The notes under the pieces are model-generated. The model had not been told where the DNA came from. It was given only the letters and a program-made list of their open reading frames with translations, and made no database searches. From NCBI GenBank assembly GCA_028023455.1, contig JAQFVV010000280.1, forward strand, positions 1,048,001 through 1,112,000: a stretch of DNA of 64,000 nucleotides, in the 5' to 3' direction. Source of the stretch: Epiperipatus broadwayi (Eukaryota > Onychophora > Udeonychophora > Euonychophora > Peripatidae). Of the stretch, positions 1 to 13,500 are shown piece after piece; the stretch's first letter is position 1, and each line of letters begins with the position of its first letter. A program made the translations under genes and the position numbers.

Positions 1-6
1 GGATAG

Positions 7-48
7 TTCTTCTCTCAGAATCTGTGCAGGCTCATTGCAATAGCCCAG
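7..48 (+). CDS. Possible 3' end of an upstream RALGAPA exon
   Basis: A good splice donor (CCCAG|GTAAGG) sits at 48/49. The next certain exon (702) starts in phase 0, so the codon ending at 48 must be in the frame of position 1. That frame has TAG at 4-6, so any coding exon must start after it, using an AG at 5-6 or the pyrimidine-rich TTCTTCTCTCAG ending at 18. From 7 it reads FFSQNLCRLIAIAQ and would continue into VLNAAVTG of the next exon. I cannot match this short peptide to the family with confidence and the upstream intron is cut by the window edge. It could also be a chance donor. Confidence 0.33.
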
Positions 49-701
49 GTAAGGCTTTTATAGAAAAATCTCTCCTATCTGGGCCAATCACAAAACTTTT
101 TTTTAAAATCTGAAATGGGCTAATGACACTCTGAGCAAATAGTACTTTTTTTTTTTTCTTTGTTTGTTTTTTTTTTTAATTAAAATTTTAAATCTTTCAT
201 TTAGCTAGCAATACCTAAACAATTAGTGAAAAGAAATCCCTTTTTACAGATTTAATTATACCTAATCAGATTTCTAGATTCACAAATAAAAAGTTTTTTT
301 TTTTTTTAAATTAGTTTATTCTTATCAATTTAAATCTTAAATCCGAATGGCAATTTATTTATACAATTCACTTTTACATAAAAAACAAAACAACTAATCT
401 TAGTTTTTTTCAAATTAAAAACTAAATATAGTTATGGGATTAAAATATAATTTCCGCTTTCATACATATATATATATTTTACAATAAAAAAAAACAATTT
501 TTAATCAAATTGTACAAACAAAATCAAACATATACAAAACAAACAAAACTTCCCATAATTCATTTCAAAAACCAACTTCACTTTATATCAAAAGATGTCT
601 TCATAAGATTGATAGCCTCAGATTCAAGAAGTTTTATCATTAAAGTTGTTTTTATTCTTCTCTTTAATTCATTCTTTTATATTTATACTTTTTTATATTA
701 G
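49..701 (+). other. Intron (or upstream intron remainder) before exon 702-953
   Basis: Low-complexity T- and A-rich sequence with no recognisable gene. It starts at a possible GTAAGG donor and ends with the acceptor TTTTTATATTAG at 701. The open stretch at 510-701 is AT-rich intron with no coding resemblance. Confidence 0.5.
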
Positions 702-953
702 GTACTGAATGCTGCTGTTACTGGCAAAGGAGATTCTTCAAAGAATATTTCCAGTCATTTGGCAGAAGTGATAGACTATGATCCAAATATTCAATTGGAT
801 AATTTAAAAGAAACATGCACCAGTCCTCCAGGTTCACCCAAAAGTCCAAGCAATAGCCCTAATAAAGATAATTCGTCAGTTGAAGGAGTGAAGACATCAC
901 CTGTATTTGAATTCCATCCTGAAAAAGATATTACTCGTTTGACAGCAAGAACG
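702..953 (+). CDS. RALGAPA1: RALGAPA exon (84 codons), RalGAP alpha subunit
   Basis: Internal coding exon of the Ral GTPase-activating protein alpha subunit. It is open in the phase given by the downstream exons and is bounded by TATTAG|GTACTG and ACG|GTAAAA. It is phase 0 at both ends. It encodes VLNAAVTGKGDSSKN at the start, then a Ser/Pro-rich stretch (SPPGSPKSPSNSPNK, about residues 44-58) and ends in DITRLTART. The Ser/Pro part looks like a flexible linker with SP sites that could be phosphorylated (inference). TART joins directly to IMCHLINHLNHFP of the next exon, which places it in the family. On its own this exon is the least conserved of the seven; the assignment rests on frame, splice sites and position. 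Whether the orthologue is best called RALGAPA1 or RALGAPA2 cannot be decided: invertebrates usually have one gene. Confidence 0.8.
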
Positions 954-1098
954 GTAAAAATGTAACAATTTTACATTATTTTACTTGTTTTTTAATGTGC
1001 TACCTATATATGAGTTTTAATTATTTAATAGTAGGCAATTTATTTATGTATGACATGTTTATATTTCTTTTGCATGTATAAATAGACACCAGCTTAAG

Positions 1099-1270
1099 GA
1101 TTAAAAGAGGCAAAACTCTCCATACATTAGTGCCACTCACTGCAAGCCTTCTGGCATCCATTGATTACTCTGGCTGGCACTGAGTGGCATTACTGTATGG
1201 AGAGTTTTGCTTGTTTTAATAACAGTTCTGAGCAAGCATAAGAAATGGTGTTCATGTGATGTCAACTTAA
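1099..1270. repeat. Foldback repeat family FB-A, copy 1
   Basis: An imperfect palindrome: GCAAAACTCTCCATACA followed by GTGCCACTCA on the left mirrors TGAGTGGCATTACTG and TATGGAGAGTTTTGC on the right. The centre carries GGCATCCATTGATTACTC. After the palindrome comes a short tail, AAATGGTGTTCATGTGATG. The same arms and tail recur at 16464, 20625 and 57603, so it is a dispersed family and not a single chance hairpin. No coding capacity; a MITE-like foldback DNA transposon is the likeliest class. Confidence 0.7.
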
Positions 1271-2639
1271 GGATTACAATAGGAAACAGCGCATTAGCTT
1301 TTGTTCAGTGAAATAGTAGAAAATACTTTTTTATATCACTTTTTGCCACAGAAATTTTTAATTCAATTTACAAGGCAATTTAATTATAGATAATTTATCT
1401 ATATGATGCTTACAATAATGATAATAAATGATAGATTAGCCGTAACTTTTCTCCACATATGTTGTATACTTAAAGTTAATCACTATTATTATCCTTGCAG
1501 AAATATAAAGTACAGCTTTATATTATTAATTTTTGAAACAATAGTTAAAATTGTTTAATGAGTAGTATTTGATATTGTAACTTACTAAAGACTATTTGAC
1601 AGTAGATATATATAAATCTTGGATATTATCATATTTTGATGTGATGATCAATTACTAAGAATTTAGACATGATTAAGGCATTTTAAAAATTATTGAATAA
1701 TCTTGCTTTAAACTTTTTTTTATTTTTTATTGCATATTATCTTTTGTTGAAAGTATTTTTCAAATGTAAAAGGATTTTAATTTAGATCTACTTTGCTGTA
1801 TATGTTTATTGGATACTACATTAATAATATACCTATTAACAGAAAATTTTCTGCCTTTGCATAACAGATTTATTTATTTATTCATCATTAGTTTATATCA
1901 AATTTATGATATATTTACAAATATATAATCACACTAATACCAAAAATCCATCCTAAGTTCTGTTATTTCATTTTTCAGATGATAAAGATAAAAAGGGGGG
2001 TTTTTTTTTGTACATTTTTTATTCCAGATGTAGATTAAAGAAATTTATTTATTTGGATAAATGTACTATCTATTGATATATTTCTTGAAGATGTTGGCCA
2101 ATTAATGCTAAATATATATATATTTTATTGTGTTTGAATTTTTTTTTGAATATATTTTTACTGCACATTAATAAGTTAAGATTTTTTTAATATTTGAATT
2201 ACTCATTTATTCTCAACAGTAGCAGAAATTATAATAAATCTTTTTATAGCTATATAAGAGGTAAATAGCATTTTATTTTAATAATATTTATATATAGCAC
2301 ATTTTTTTGCTTGAAAATGTATTATTTATTTATTTTAATAAAAGTAAAATTTTATATGGCTGTGTCAAATGTTCTGTCAGATTTTTCTGTGTGCAAGAAA
2401 ATGTAGTCTTGTGCTTGTTCACAATAGTGATCAGAATTCTTTTCATGACCATCTCATCTAATGAATAATAATATGAATGATCCCCTATCTATTCTTGCTT
2501 AGAGACATCCCCCTCCAAAAAAAATGTTTAATATAAAAATATAGTATATTATTCTTCATGAATTATTCATACAAGAGGAGGATCTATTCATTTCTAAGAT
2601 TTTTGTCAGAAGCTTTTATCTTTTTTATAATGTCTTGTG

Positions 2640-2765
2640 TGATATAGTTCAGTGGTAGAATAGTAGATTTGAGTCCTAAAGATCTGTGGTTTACAGTTTA
2701 ACTCTGTCATTTCTGATGTTTGAATACCACATGACCTTCCAAGTAACAAAATGTTCAATTATTTA
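2640..2765 (+). repeat. tRNA-derived SINE relic, family SINE-A
   Basis: Begins with a tRNA-like A box (TAGTTCAGTGGTAGAATAG), has a weak B-box-like GGTTTACAGTTTAACTC about 45 bp later, then a tail with TCATTTCTGATGTTTGAA and CACATGACCTTCCAAGTAA. The head and tail order is shared with copies at 30725-31105 and 45665-45785. A short, old, inactive insertion. Confidence 0.55.
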
Positions 2766-4497
2766 TATTTTTTGTAATAATCCAGAATACTTTTTTTTCT
2801 TTTTAATCTGCTTTGACAGTAGTTTTTTTAAATATGTTTTGGTTTCCAGCTCATAATTGATTATTTAACTCATTGTTTTTCTGTTTTATATAGTAACTGG
2901 ATTAGGATTGGAAGAAGATATTGAATTTTAAATCACTGAAAGGAAGGGGCAAGTTTTTCTCAAAATAATGATTGTATAATAAATAATTTGACTTTCAACA
3001 CATGAAAACAAAAATTTTTTTTTAGATGAAAATAAATTTGTTTACTTTTAAAATGAATATTTAAGGAAATTTACAAGGAAATGTCTAATTTTATATGCAG
3101 TATTGACATTTAATGCATAGTATATGTATATTAATAAAAGGGTGATGGTACAATAGTAGCATATCTGCCATGTCTTATGATCTCAATTTGAATTCACTCC
3201 AAGAAATTTGAAAAATTTCTTAGATTCCAATCAGATTTAAGATTTTTCTTTTATATAAATGGCTTATAGACAAGCTAATTAACCTTCTAATATTGTTTGG
3301 TAAATGTATATTTAGCGTTTCTTAACTAGAGTAAAGAATAGAAATGAAAAAAAATGCCCCACCTAGCGTGTGATAAATCTGATGAATAATGTCTTTTTTG
3401 TCATTATGTTTTTATGAGAAGCTATTGGAGAGGTTATTGCCTTGAAATAACCTACTTAAAGGATGTTTTATAATTTTTTTTTGTATGTATCATCATTTTT
3501 TAAAAACAAAATGGTATTTTATTTATATATTGAGTAAACAATATTCTTCCATATCGATGGGTTCAAGCCATTCATGATCGTGAAATACCAATAACTAAAT
3601 ACAGGAAACTTAATATGAGTGTTAATTAAATGGTTGTTATTTTATTGTATGACAAAAGCATATAAAGTTTATGATTTTTAAAATTTTTTATTTAATTTTT
3701 TTTTTAAAAAATTGTAGGTTATTGAATCCATGGGTTTCGGAAGTTCAAAGATGTCAGTCTCATTGTATATAAAATTAGAAATGAATGGTTATTTCTTGAA
3801 TTTTTATAGATCAAAGATTAATTATAAAATTTAATTTTTGTTTTTTAATATTGTGTGTTGCATTTGAAAATTTTTTTTTATATTAATAAAAGAAAAATCT
3901 GAAAATGAAACCACATGATCCTACTTTTAATCACTTTTAAATATATGATAAATAAAAACAATTTAATATTTTAAAACAATAGAGAAATTTATTTATATAT
4001 ATGTTATTATGTGAGAAGGTTTCAGGCTGTTATACATATATATTTTTAAATCCACAAATTGGTGTACCATGATGAAATTGATAAGAGATTTAGGATTTGA
4101 TAAAGTCTACTTTACTTGAGAACTCTTCATGAATTTTATTTAAATAATATCATAAATGTAATAAGCTGGTTATCTGTTTATTTATAATTTCAGGAGATAA
4201 CTTGCAACTACCATGAAGGTTTTATGTACAAATTAGTATCTTGATACCCAGATTTATTTCAGTTCACATTCCAAGTCTTAAATACAATAGATATTTGTTG
4301 TTTTTATGATATTGATACCAGACAAATTATACATATATAATATATAGTAAAATATAAATGCAAGATAGTATAGAAAATTCCTAAGCTTTGTAATTAACAA
4401 TATGATAAATCAACAAAAACATGACAAAGCAACAGTTTTATAATATCTAAAATAATATAGTCACTTATGTATACATAATATAAAGAAAATCATTATA

Positions 4498-5410
4498 CAC
4501 CTGAGTCTCGTTTTATGCGGTAGATAAGTTTCTCAGAAAGCGCGCACAAAAGAAATCGCACAAAAATAGACTTAACTTACCTTGAAAAATGGGGATAGGG
4601 GTTGTAATTTTCAGAAATCGCATAAAAGCAAAGCAAGAAGGAAAAATTACTTTAAAATTCGCATTAAAAAAGATAAGGAAACAAAGTATGACTAATAAAA
4701 AATTTCAAATATTTGAAAAAAAAAAATCATGACAAACTTTTTTTACTTTTTTTATTAACTACAGTATTTAATTTTACATTTTTCATACATATTTTAATCA
4801 TTAGCGGTTGTTTTTCTATTTGACAATATGCGTTCGTTTGGGAAACGTTAAGAAATCAGATTCGTCATGTGACATACAACTAGCGCCACTTTCAGTCTTG
4901 AGTTGTGTTAATGATTTTTTATTTCTATATTAAAAAAATGAGATTGTAATCAAAACAAAAAGGTTATAGATTATCATTAGATAGATTATTTTCAGTTTAT
5001 AAAATCAATAAAATCTTCATTATTATTTATTTTAAAAATCTAAAAAATTATTTATTTCTGTTATAATTAACAAAATACGTTTTAAAAGTTTAAAATTTTT
5101 GACTATTTATTGCGATATTTTTATATGTAAATATAAATCTATTATTATTATTTACTCATTAGTATAAGTAGGTTATTACATAGAAGCTAATATTCTGAAT
5201 GCAGCTTCAGGCCATATTCACTTTAACTGCTAATATAATGTTATATTTTTGAAAAAAAAAAAAGTATTTCAAGTCAAAATATGTTATTAATAATTTAAAT
5301 TTCTTGATATCTAATAAATATAGTGAAATATGAAAGATATTAATAAGAAACACGAATCGCATAACTTCAAAATCGCATTAAAATAATCCGCATAAAATGA
5401 GACCCAGGTG
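4498..5410. mobile_element. Non-autonomous DNA transposon with TA target sites (pogo/Tc-like MITE)
   Basis: The 913-bp element has inverted ends: left CACCTGAGTCTCGTTTTATG, right (reverse complement) CACCTGGGTCTCATTTTATG, both continuing into CGG. Each end is flanked by TA. Subterminal repeats of the type AATCGCATAA / TCGCACAAAA occur inside both ends. No transposase reading frame is visible. TA duplication with ~25-bp inverted ends of this style is typical of the Tc1/mariner superfamily, in particular pogo/Tigger-like elements; the exact family is inference. Confidence 0.75.
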
Positions 5411-8225
5411 TATATTGCACCAGATATAAAAAAATTTACAATAAGTAAATAGTGAGATATTATTTTATATAGTGCTATGGTTTTATACTGCAACAGTGAT
5501 ATTAGCAATTAAGTCAGTGCACATGCGCTTTAAAGATAAATTATAAATGAATACTCTCACTTTTCCAGACACAAGATATAGTTTTTTTTAGAAAAGATGG
5601 AATGAATCCACCCATCTTTTCGACCCAAACATTTATGTATGGGCAAATCTTAAGCGTATGGAAATGAAAGCATGAAGATGTTAAGCAATCACTTCAAATT
5701 GCATTTATTATGTTTGAACGAATGACACTTGCGAAATCTTTACAATTTGCGATACGTCATTCTTTAGTTGCAATTAAACATATATAATGAGATAAATAAA
5801 CAGATATAATTACTTTATTATGACAATAAATTTCCAATATGTTTTTCTGATATGTTAGCGTGATGTACCATATTTATAAATGAAAAAAAAATTAATACCA
5901 CGTCTCAAGATATTCCTAATTTATGCAGTAAGATATATGTAAATAAACAGAAGAAGGGCTTCGAAAATAAGCAAAATAAAAAAGATACTACAATAAAAAA
6001 AAAAATCCTTTTCAAATTGAAATTAAATTATATTGATCTGAAATAATCTCAATTTTAATACTAGGTTTTGTTCTTTATTAAATATTGTTATTTTTATGGA
6101 GTTTCTTCATATTAAATTTTCCTCTATAGTATACTATATATCCAAAAATTTAGCTATTACTTATTCATAAACAGATCAATTTCTCAATAGAACAAACATT
6201 CACAAAAAATTTAGGGTCTCTACATAGACAAATTAAGCTTCACATTTGACCATTTGATTGGTGGAGTGCTCTAGTTATATACTGAGATAATTGATGCAGA
6301 GTTTGAGTGTGAGCTCTAACCATTTATCATAAACTCAGAAATAATATAATGATACTTTTATTGGCTTCTAGCTTGATGTATTCTTCAGTCTTAACCATTA
6401 GTGCTACAATAGACATGTGATACCACTATAAATTTTTATATGCCTTAATTTTATAAAAAAAAATTTAAATTTTACAAGTGCTTATTTCAGTAACTTTTTA
6501 GGTCTCTATATTTTGCAAAAATCAAATTAGTTTGAATTTAGCTCATATAGGTGTAAATTTTTTGCCACTTTTTTGGAGTTTAGTGATATTTTATATAATG
6601 CTTGTAGTCTAAATTTTAAATGTAAAATTTTATTTTTCTGCGTTTTGCATCTATGGATTTTTTTTTTTCTGTTTATTTATATAAATATTATAATATTTTT
6701 TATAAATAATGCTTACAACAAAAATGAAATTTATTTCATTATTATTATGCTGAAATAATAGGTTATTTTTTTCTTAAAAGAAGGCAAACAACTGATACCT
6801 GTTAGAAGCTCCATTTTTGTAATCTATGGTTATATATTTTTTATTTTTTCATATAAATATTATAATAGTTATTGCAAATAATTTTTATAATAAAAAAAAT
6901 CAAATTTGGAATTTAATATCATAAAATAATAATTTTCTCACGAGCTGTATCTAATGTTAGTTGTAGTAGTCATGTTACAAAATGATGCTGTAGCCATTGC
7001 ACATTAAGTGCTTTTTTCTTTTTTGCTGATAGGTGGTTTTACTTCACTGATGATTGATTAATGTAACAAGCATGGATTAATTTAGTATTAATCCACACAG
7101 TTTGAAATAGGAACAATAAGTTTATAAAAGAATTCGATTTAAATATCTTTTCATTAATTGATATTACAGCTATCTTATAATGTTTCTTTTTTTTTTTGTT
7201 GTTGTTAATAACTAAAGTTCTTTTTAATTAATTTGTTTTTATTTTTTTCTAAATTTATACAAAAAAGAAATTCTGTATTTCAAGTAATTGACATATATAT
7301 TTGATTATGTCAATTTGATAAAATTTATTTTATTTTAAATAAATGCTATGCCTATTCAATTAAGGCAGATTTTTACATTGAAGTTTTTTATATTTCTTAT
7401 CATTAATTAATATACATATGCTTAATTATTAACTTTGTTTGGCTGAAGTCCATTATTCTTTGATTTTTATTGAATTATTGCAAAAATATTATTTTATACT
7501 TTAGTCTTCAGTACATTATTTAATATTTATTTAATAGTTTTAATATTTTTCAAAGTTATAGAATAACTTCATTAATTTTTTTAATTCACCTTATTATAAT
7601 CAAATTAATGAACATATATTTTATACATAATTTTATATATTACTGGAAGATATTGAAAATTAAAATCACTTCATTCTCTTTGAATAAATTTAACACATAA
7701 GCACACTTTGACAATACTAACTATATATATATAAAGTTTTATAATATTTTATTGTTAAGAGTCTAATTTAATTATATAATTACAATTTTAATTAAAAGTA
7801 TAATGTGACAATTAGGCCTATATGTCTCAACAAAGTAAAAACAGCCCTTTAAAAAAAAAAAAAAAAAAAGTATTGCAATACAAAAGTCTCTTCAGCAGTT
7901 TTTCATGGAGAAACAATGAAAGAAAAGACAATACTCATTAGACTTACTTGTTGGCCAGTGGTGAGAGTTTGAATGATTTATCATTCTTGTTTTATACTAG
8001 TTAAACATAGCAAAATGCCCTTTTACTGAACAATGTTGGGTGTTAACTGTGGGCCAGCCATCTGAGAAAAAAATTCTAAGCTTCTTTAAAAGAATTCTGT
8101 TTTGTCTGTGACCACTTTTTGTTAAATCAACATTAGTATTATATAGACATTTTAACTACATCATACCAGCTGTAATTTGAGTAGTGGAGATCACTTTTGC
8201 TGAGAATGATTTCTACTATTTCAAC

Positions 8226-8568
8226 CAAAGGTGGGAATCTTTTTCTGCCAAGGGTCATTTGGATATTTATAATCTCATTTGTGGGTGACATAAAATTTCA
8301 TCAAAAATTTAATTAATTTACCTCTGCTAGAATAAAGTAAAATTATTATAAAAGTTGGAGAGATGTAGTTGAGAAAATAAGTAATTTTACTTAACTCTTA
8401 ATTCAGTATTTGCACACGTATATTTGCGTATATTTGCAATGCATTACGTGTGGCTAAATAAGTTTTATACAGATTCATTTTATATACATTTGTGAAAATA
8501 TCTTGGGGCTGGATTGAGAGCTCTCAAGGTTCAGACTTGGATTATAAGCTGGAGGTTCCCCATCCCTG
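8226..8568. mobile_element. hAT-type MITE (343 bp)
   Basis: Left end CAAAGGTGGGAATCTTTTTC and right end, reversed, CAGGGATGGGGAACCTCCAG form hAT-style short inverted ends. The flanks ATTTCAAC and ACTTAAAC match at 6 of 8 positions, consistent with an old 8-bp target duplication. The left part (CTGCCAAGGGTCATTTGGAT) resembles the common hAT non-autonomous consensus. No reading frame remains. Confidence 0.65.
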
Positions 8569-10299
8569 ACTTAAACAATGGAATATTAATAACAAGCGAA
8601 TGTGTACACAGACTAATCCAAAATACATGTTCATGTTTTTAACCTATGTAAATTTTCAGTTTAATATATAATATATATGTGTGTGTGTTTTTGGAATGTC
8701 TGTGAGTATATTATATATATTGTAACCTTTTAATTGGTTCATTGTACGAATTGAGTATATAAAATGTATGTAATAGTCCAAAATTTTAAATTTTAAAAAT
8801 ATAGCTGGCACAAATAACTCAATATATGATCTTTCAGAGATAATTTAGTAGGGTCAATGTATGCAAGTTTTTTTTTTATTTGTAATTATTTTTGTTTTAT
8901 ATATCAGTTATTTTAACAAAGGCAAACTCATTTACACGTATAGCTAGCTTAGATTTAAATAGAAGTTACTATTAAAAGTAATCCCATCTTAGTATTATAG
9001 ATTAGAGTGATTTTTTTTAAAAGAAAAAAAATGAGTTGGTTAGTTTCTGTATTGTATTCTGATAAGTAATATTGGTAAAATGATTTATTTGTTATCAAAT
9101 AATAATATATTTTAAAAAAAATTATAATGATGATAAACTATCAGGACTTAATTATTATTATTAAAATATTTTCGTGAAACAGTAAAAATAGCGTATTTTA
9201 AATTTCAATTAAAAAATTATTTAAATTTTATCACTTTCAAAAATTTTTTTTTTTGTGTGTGTGAGTGTTAAATTTTAAAACCGCAAGTTAAATATTAAAG
9301 AACTGATAAACAATTTTCAAGTTATTGACCAATGACATTTTGTTAATTGATTTCCATGTCATGCTGTTTGGGGATATAAATAGAAATAAGCAGATGATCT
9401 TGGAAAGAGGGGGGAAAAATCACCAAAGAAAAGTAAACTATTGTGTAAAAAGTTTGCGAAGATTTATCAAATTTAAGATATTTTATTTTTATAAACAATT
9501 AAATAAGTAAGTTAATTATGAGGAAATAATTTAAAATGCGAGGGTGAGTTTAAACTAATTTCTTCGTCTGTGTCACAAGTTACAATCTGGAAATTCAATT
9601 TACAATTTTGACAAATGCTATTGAGAAAAAAATTGCAATATTGTTATTATTAATGGAAAAATTGTGAAGGAACAAAAATATCCCACTTCAATTAATTAAA
9701 TGTGGATAAACAATCACGTAAGCAAATACTTTATCTTTATTTCTGCTTTATTAAGTAGCTTAGTTGCGGAAGAGGAACAAAACAAATATATACAAAGTGT
9801 TAACTTTTATAAATTAATGAAGATAATTTATAGAACTTTAATATAATGTATATTTGAAATTAAAAGAAAAGAAAATAGTTATTGCTGTCAATCAAAGTAA
9901 CTTATATTATTCAAATTAACCTTACGAGATTAATATTTAGGAATAGACATTCGGAATAGTTTTTAGAGAGCAAAAAATAATAATTAAACAAATATGAAAA
10001 TGAATGTTTATTATCAATTATTTTAAATAAAAGTGTATATTCAGGATGTGTCTTCCATTTAGCCATTATAATTTTTTATTGGAATAGGAAATATTAGAAG
10101 GAGGTGAATTCAACAAAGAAGAGCTATTAATTTTAAGTATGCTAAATAATGATTAAAAAACTATTGCAAGAAATTTAATCTCAATGAACTTATTTATGCT
10201 TATTGTAAAAGAAAAATAATTCTTATATGAAACACAAGGATAAAAAAAGTTTAAGTGAAAATGACTTATTGATTAATGCTGCAAATAATTAAAAATCAT

Positions 10300-12760
10300 A
10301 ATGAGGAGAACAAAATCCAGCCATGCATCAATTTGATTGTTTGACTACAACTTTCATTAAGTTTTATGGTATTTATGGATAGTTAAGATTCAAACATGTA
10401 AATATGAAAAATCACCCTAAGAAGCATCAAAATTGTGCTCCACCAAATCTCTGTGGCAGAAAGAATAGCAGAATTATTATTATTGACCACACATATGGGA
10501 GTTTATAAGTATAATAAATTGCCAGGCAAAAATAGGAAATCTTTCTCATGGCTCAGACATCATTTCATATTTTGATGATATTTTAGTCATCATAAAATCT
10601 GGCTGGAGATAAATACATTGAAGTGTATCTGTTTTACAAATGAGATGAAATTTTTTGGACACATTATAAATAAAAATGGAAATTATCCAAATCCAGCCAA
10701 GGTGAAGGCCATAAAAAATGCCATGAGACCAAAAAATGTAAGGAAGTTAGAAATATTTTTAGAATTTTTAAACTTGTACGAAAGCTTCTTTAAAAGAAAG
10801 TCTCATCTGCTATCACTATTGTATCAATTATTAAAAAAAAAACAATGTTGGAAATAGTCTAATGAACAAGATTTAACTCTGAAAAGCCAAGGCTATCTTA
10901 ACTTTAAATCAACTCCTGATAATCTATTGTAGTGATGTGGATATTCTTATTATGAATGCAGAAGAATAGGGTGTCAGAGCCATAGTTTTTCATCTGTGCT
11001 ACAGATGCGAAAGCCCTTTAACCTAGACCTGTAGAACATTGTCATCAGCTGAAAAAAATTTACAGCCAGATCGACAAAGCATTAGCAGTTATTTTCGCCA
11101 AAAAAATTTCATCAGTTTGTTTAGGGACAAAAATTTCATATCCACATGATCCATCATCTACTTTTAGGAATATTGAACACTGGAAAAAAATCCCTGAACA
11201 CATAATTCAACACATGCTGCACTAGATAAATATATTATCAGGAAATGATTATGATCTAGTATATAAGCCAGGAAAGCAGTTTGGACATGTGGACACTTTA
11301 TCACATCTAACTGATGCTAAAGAAAGACAATATGGCATTAGTGAGATAAATTATATAAAGACTATGAAATCTACTTTGCTTAGTAGTTCAATAATCACTA
11401 AGTGGACTAAACAAGATCAAGGTTATATTCAATTACTGAAATGAATAAAATATGACTGGTCAGAAAGATGTCCAATTGAATTTGTCAAGTCCATTTGAAA
11501 AATATAGGATAGTTTATCATCTTACAATGGTTGTGTATTAATGACTAATCATGTACTCATACCAACAGAGATCTGGAACCACATACTTAATTTACTTTAT
11601 CAAGCTCATCCTAGAGTCATGCTTGTGAAAGCTTTAGCTAGATCATACATAAGACCAAATCGGAATGGTGAAATAGAATAAATGGTAAGGAAATGCATAA
11701 GTTGTCAGTCATTGACTAAATTGACATCTGAAAAACTTTAAGTGTGGCCTAAGTCTATGAAATCTTGGAAACATTTACATTTAGACCACACAGGATCAGT
11801 GCTAGGGTATATAATTTTGATAGTTGTGGATACATTTTCTTATTGGACAGAAATATAAGATAATAAAAAGTATAAGTGTAGGATGTACAATTAAAGCACT
11901 TAAAGAAATATTTGTTGTACATGATTATCCAGGATTTTTTTGTAACTAAATACAGAAACGGTTTTACCTCTCAACAATTTATGGATTATTTAGATGATAA
12001 AGGAATACAGTACATTCTTACTTCATCTTATCAGATGCTAAGAGTAATAGCATAGCTGAGAAAGCCATTCAACATTCGAAGCATATTGAACAAAACTTAG
12101 TATAAGAATATACTAGAAATGTTAGTTGTTGCTGTGTTGTAGCAACCAATGTGACACAGGCTGAGTTATTAATGTGCCAACATTTTTGCAGTCATCTTAC
12201 TAAGTTGTTACCCACTACAGTTCAAAAATTTCAAGACAGTTTTGATTGTGAAAAATTTAAAACTGGCGCAAGTGTGTGGATACTCATTATTTTAAAAAAG
12301 AAATGGATGCCAGGAGTGATATTGCAAATTTGGTCAAAAACTAGAAAATTAAATAAAAATAAGAAGGTATGTAAATTATTTATGTCTTTATCCAAATGAG
12401 TTATCTGATGTTGATGTTTTTGATAAGTAAATTATTTAACAAAGGATGAAAAAAACTTTGTTATAAAGGAAGTAGACCAAAAAAATACTTTGGTATCTAA
12501 ACAAAAAATTGCCAGAGACCAAGCGTAAATAAATGATAGCAATGTGAATAAAAAAAATTGAGCCTGAGGAAGATTGTGTTTATTCCTTGACTGCTACAAC
12601 AAAAAGAAGAACAAATTATCACAATTTCACAAGAGGATGAAGAAAGACTTTTTTCATAGAAAAACATGTACGTAGGAAATGTGCTAGATTAATGGACTAT
12701 ATATGCGATTGAAAATATTATTTCTAGAGTTGAAGGAGAATTGGAATATCTTATGTATAA
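10300..12760 (+). pseudogene. Decayed Gypsy-type LTR retrotransposon pol (RT, RNase H, integrase)
   Basis: Translated in several frames, the region reads in order as Gypsy pol. Reverse transcriptase: a DDILVI catalytic box near 10575, then FFGHIINKNGNYPNPAKVKA and RPKNVRKLEIFLEFLNLY (10640-10790). RNase H: EKNYSQIDKALAV near 11050 and YKPGKQFGHVDTLSHL near 11265-11305. Integrase: CISCQSLTKL near 11697 and LHLDHTG...VVDTFSYW near 11775-11845. The longest open piece is 79 codons (10618-10857); frameshifts and stops elsewhere make it inactive. No gag and no paired LTRs were recognised. The order RT, RNase H, integrase is the Gypsy/Metaviridae arrangement, not the Copia one. Confidence 0.85.
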
Positions 12761-13500
12761 ATTGTAAATAAAATGGATTTCATAATTATGTAAATATGTA
12801 TAGATTGTATAATAAACACACTTATGCATATTAGCCATTTATATGTGCAAGATTAGACTCGTAATAAAAAAAATCCTGGTCTAAAGTTTGGATTAGCAGA
12901 GAGATGGCTAATTACTATATGAAAAGTATGTGTGCTAAGTAACCTTAAAGAAAACTTGGAAAAAGTAAGATCTATTTACTTTTAGTAACAGATTGTTCGT
13001 TAAAGAAATTTTTGAATTGTCAGAAGCATAATTGTTATACATATATCTTAACAGTAACAAGCACATGTGTATAAAAGTCTTTGAAAGTAAAACACATAAT
13101 GTGGTTATAATATTATCTTGAGTGTGAAAAATGAAGTGTGCAATTAGAGGATTAATAATAGACTATTTATTTTTTCTGGAATTCCAAATTATTTATTTCT
13201 TATTTATTCGTATTTATTATTGTTAAATAAATTGTTTTGTCGCTAAACTTTTGAGAATTAATTTATTTAAAGTTATTATTTAAAATCTAATTAGTACCTA
13301 ATTAATATTATCAGGACATAGCAGTTTGCTAATTAAAAATCTCTCTAAGTAGCCATAAACTATCTTGCCAAACAGTATTCCTGTATCTCAAATTGTTTTT
13401 GAAAAGAGTATTTGTCTATCTCAAATCTTGACTACAAGTTTTGAAACAAAGCTATACCTAGTATTTGCCTGAAGGTATGTGATGATGGTATATTAGATGT

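Noticed and set aside
3140-3230. Another tRNA-like SINE head (GGTGATGGTACAATAGTAGC)
   Set aside because: Only a partial A box, no B box, and no tail match to the SINE-A copies; too weak to annotate.
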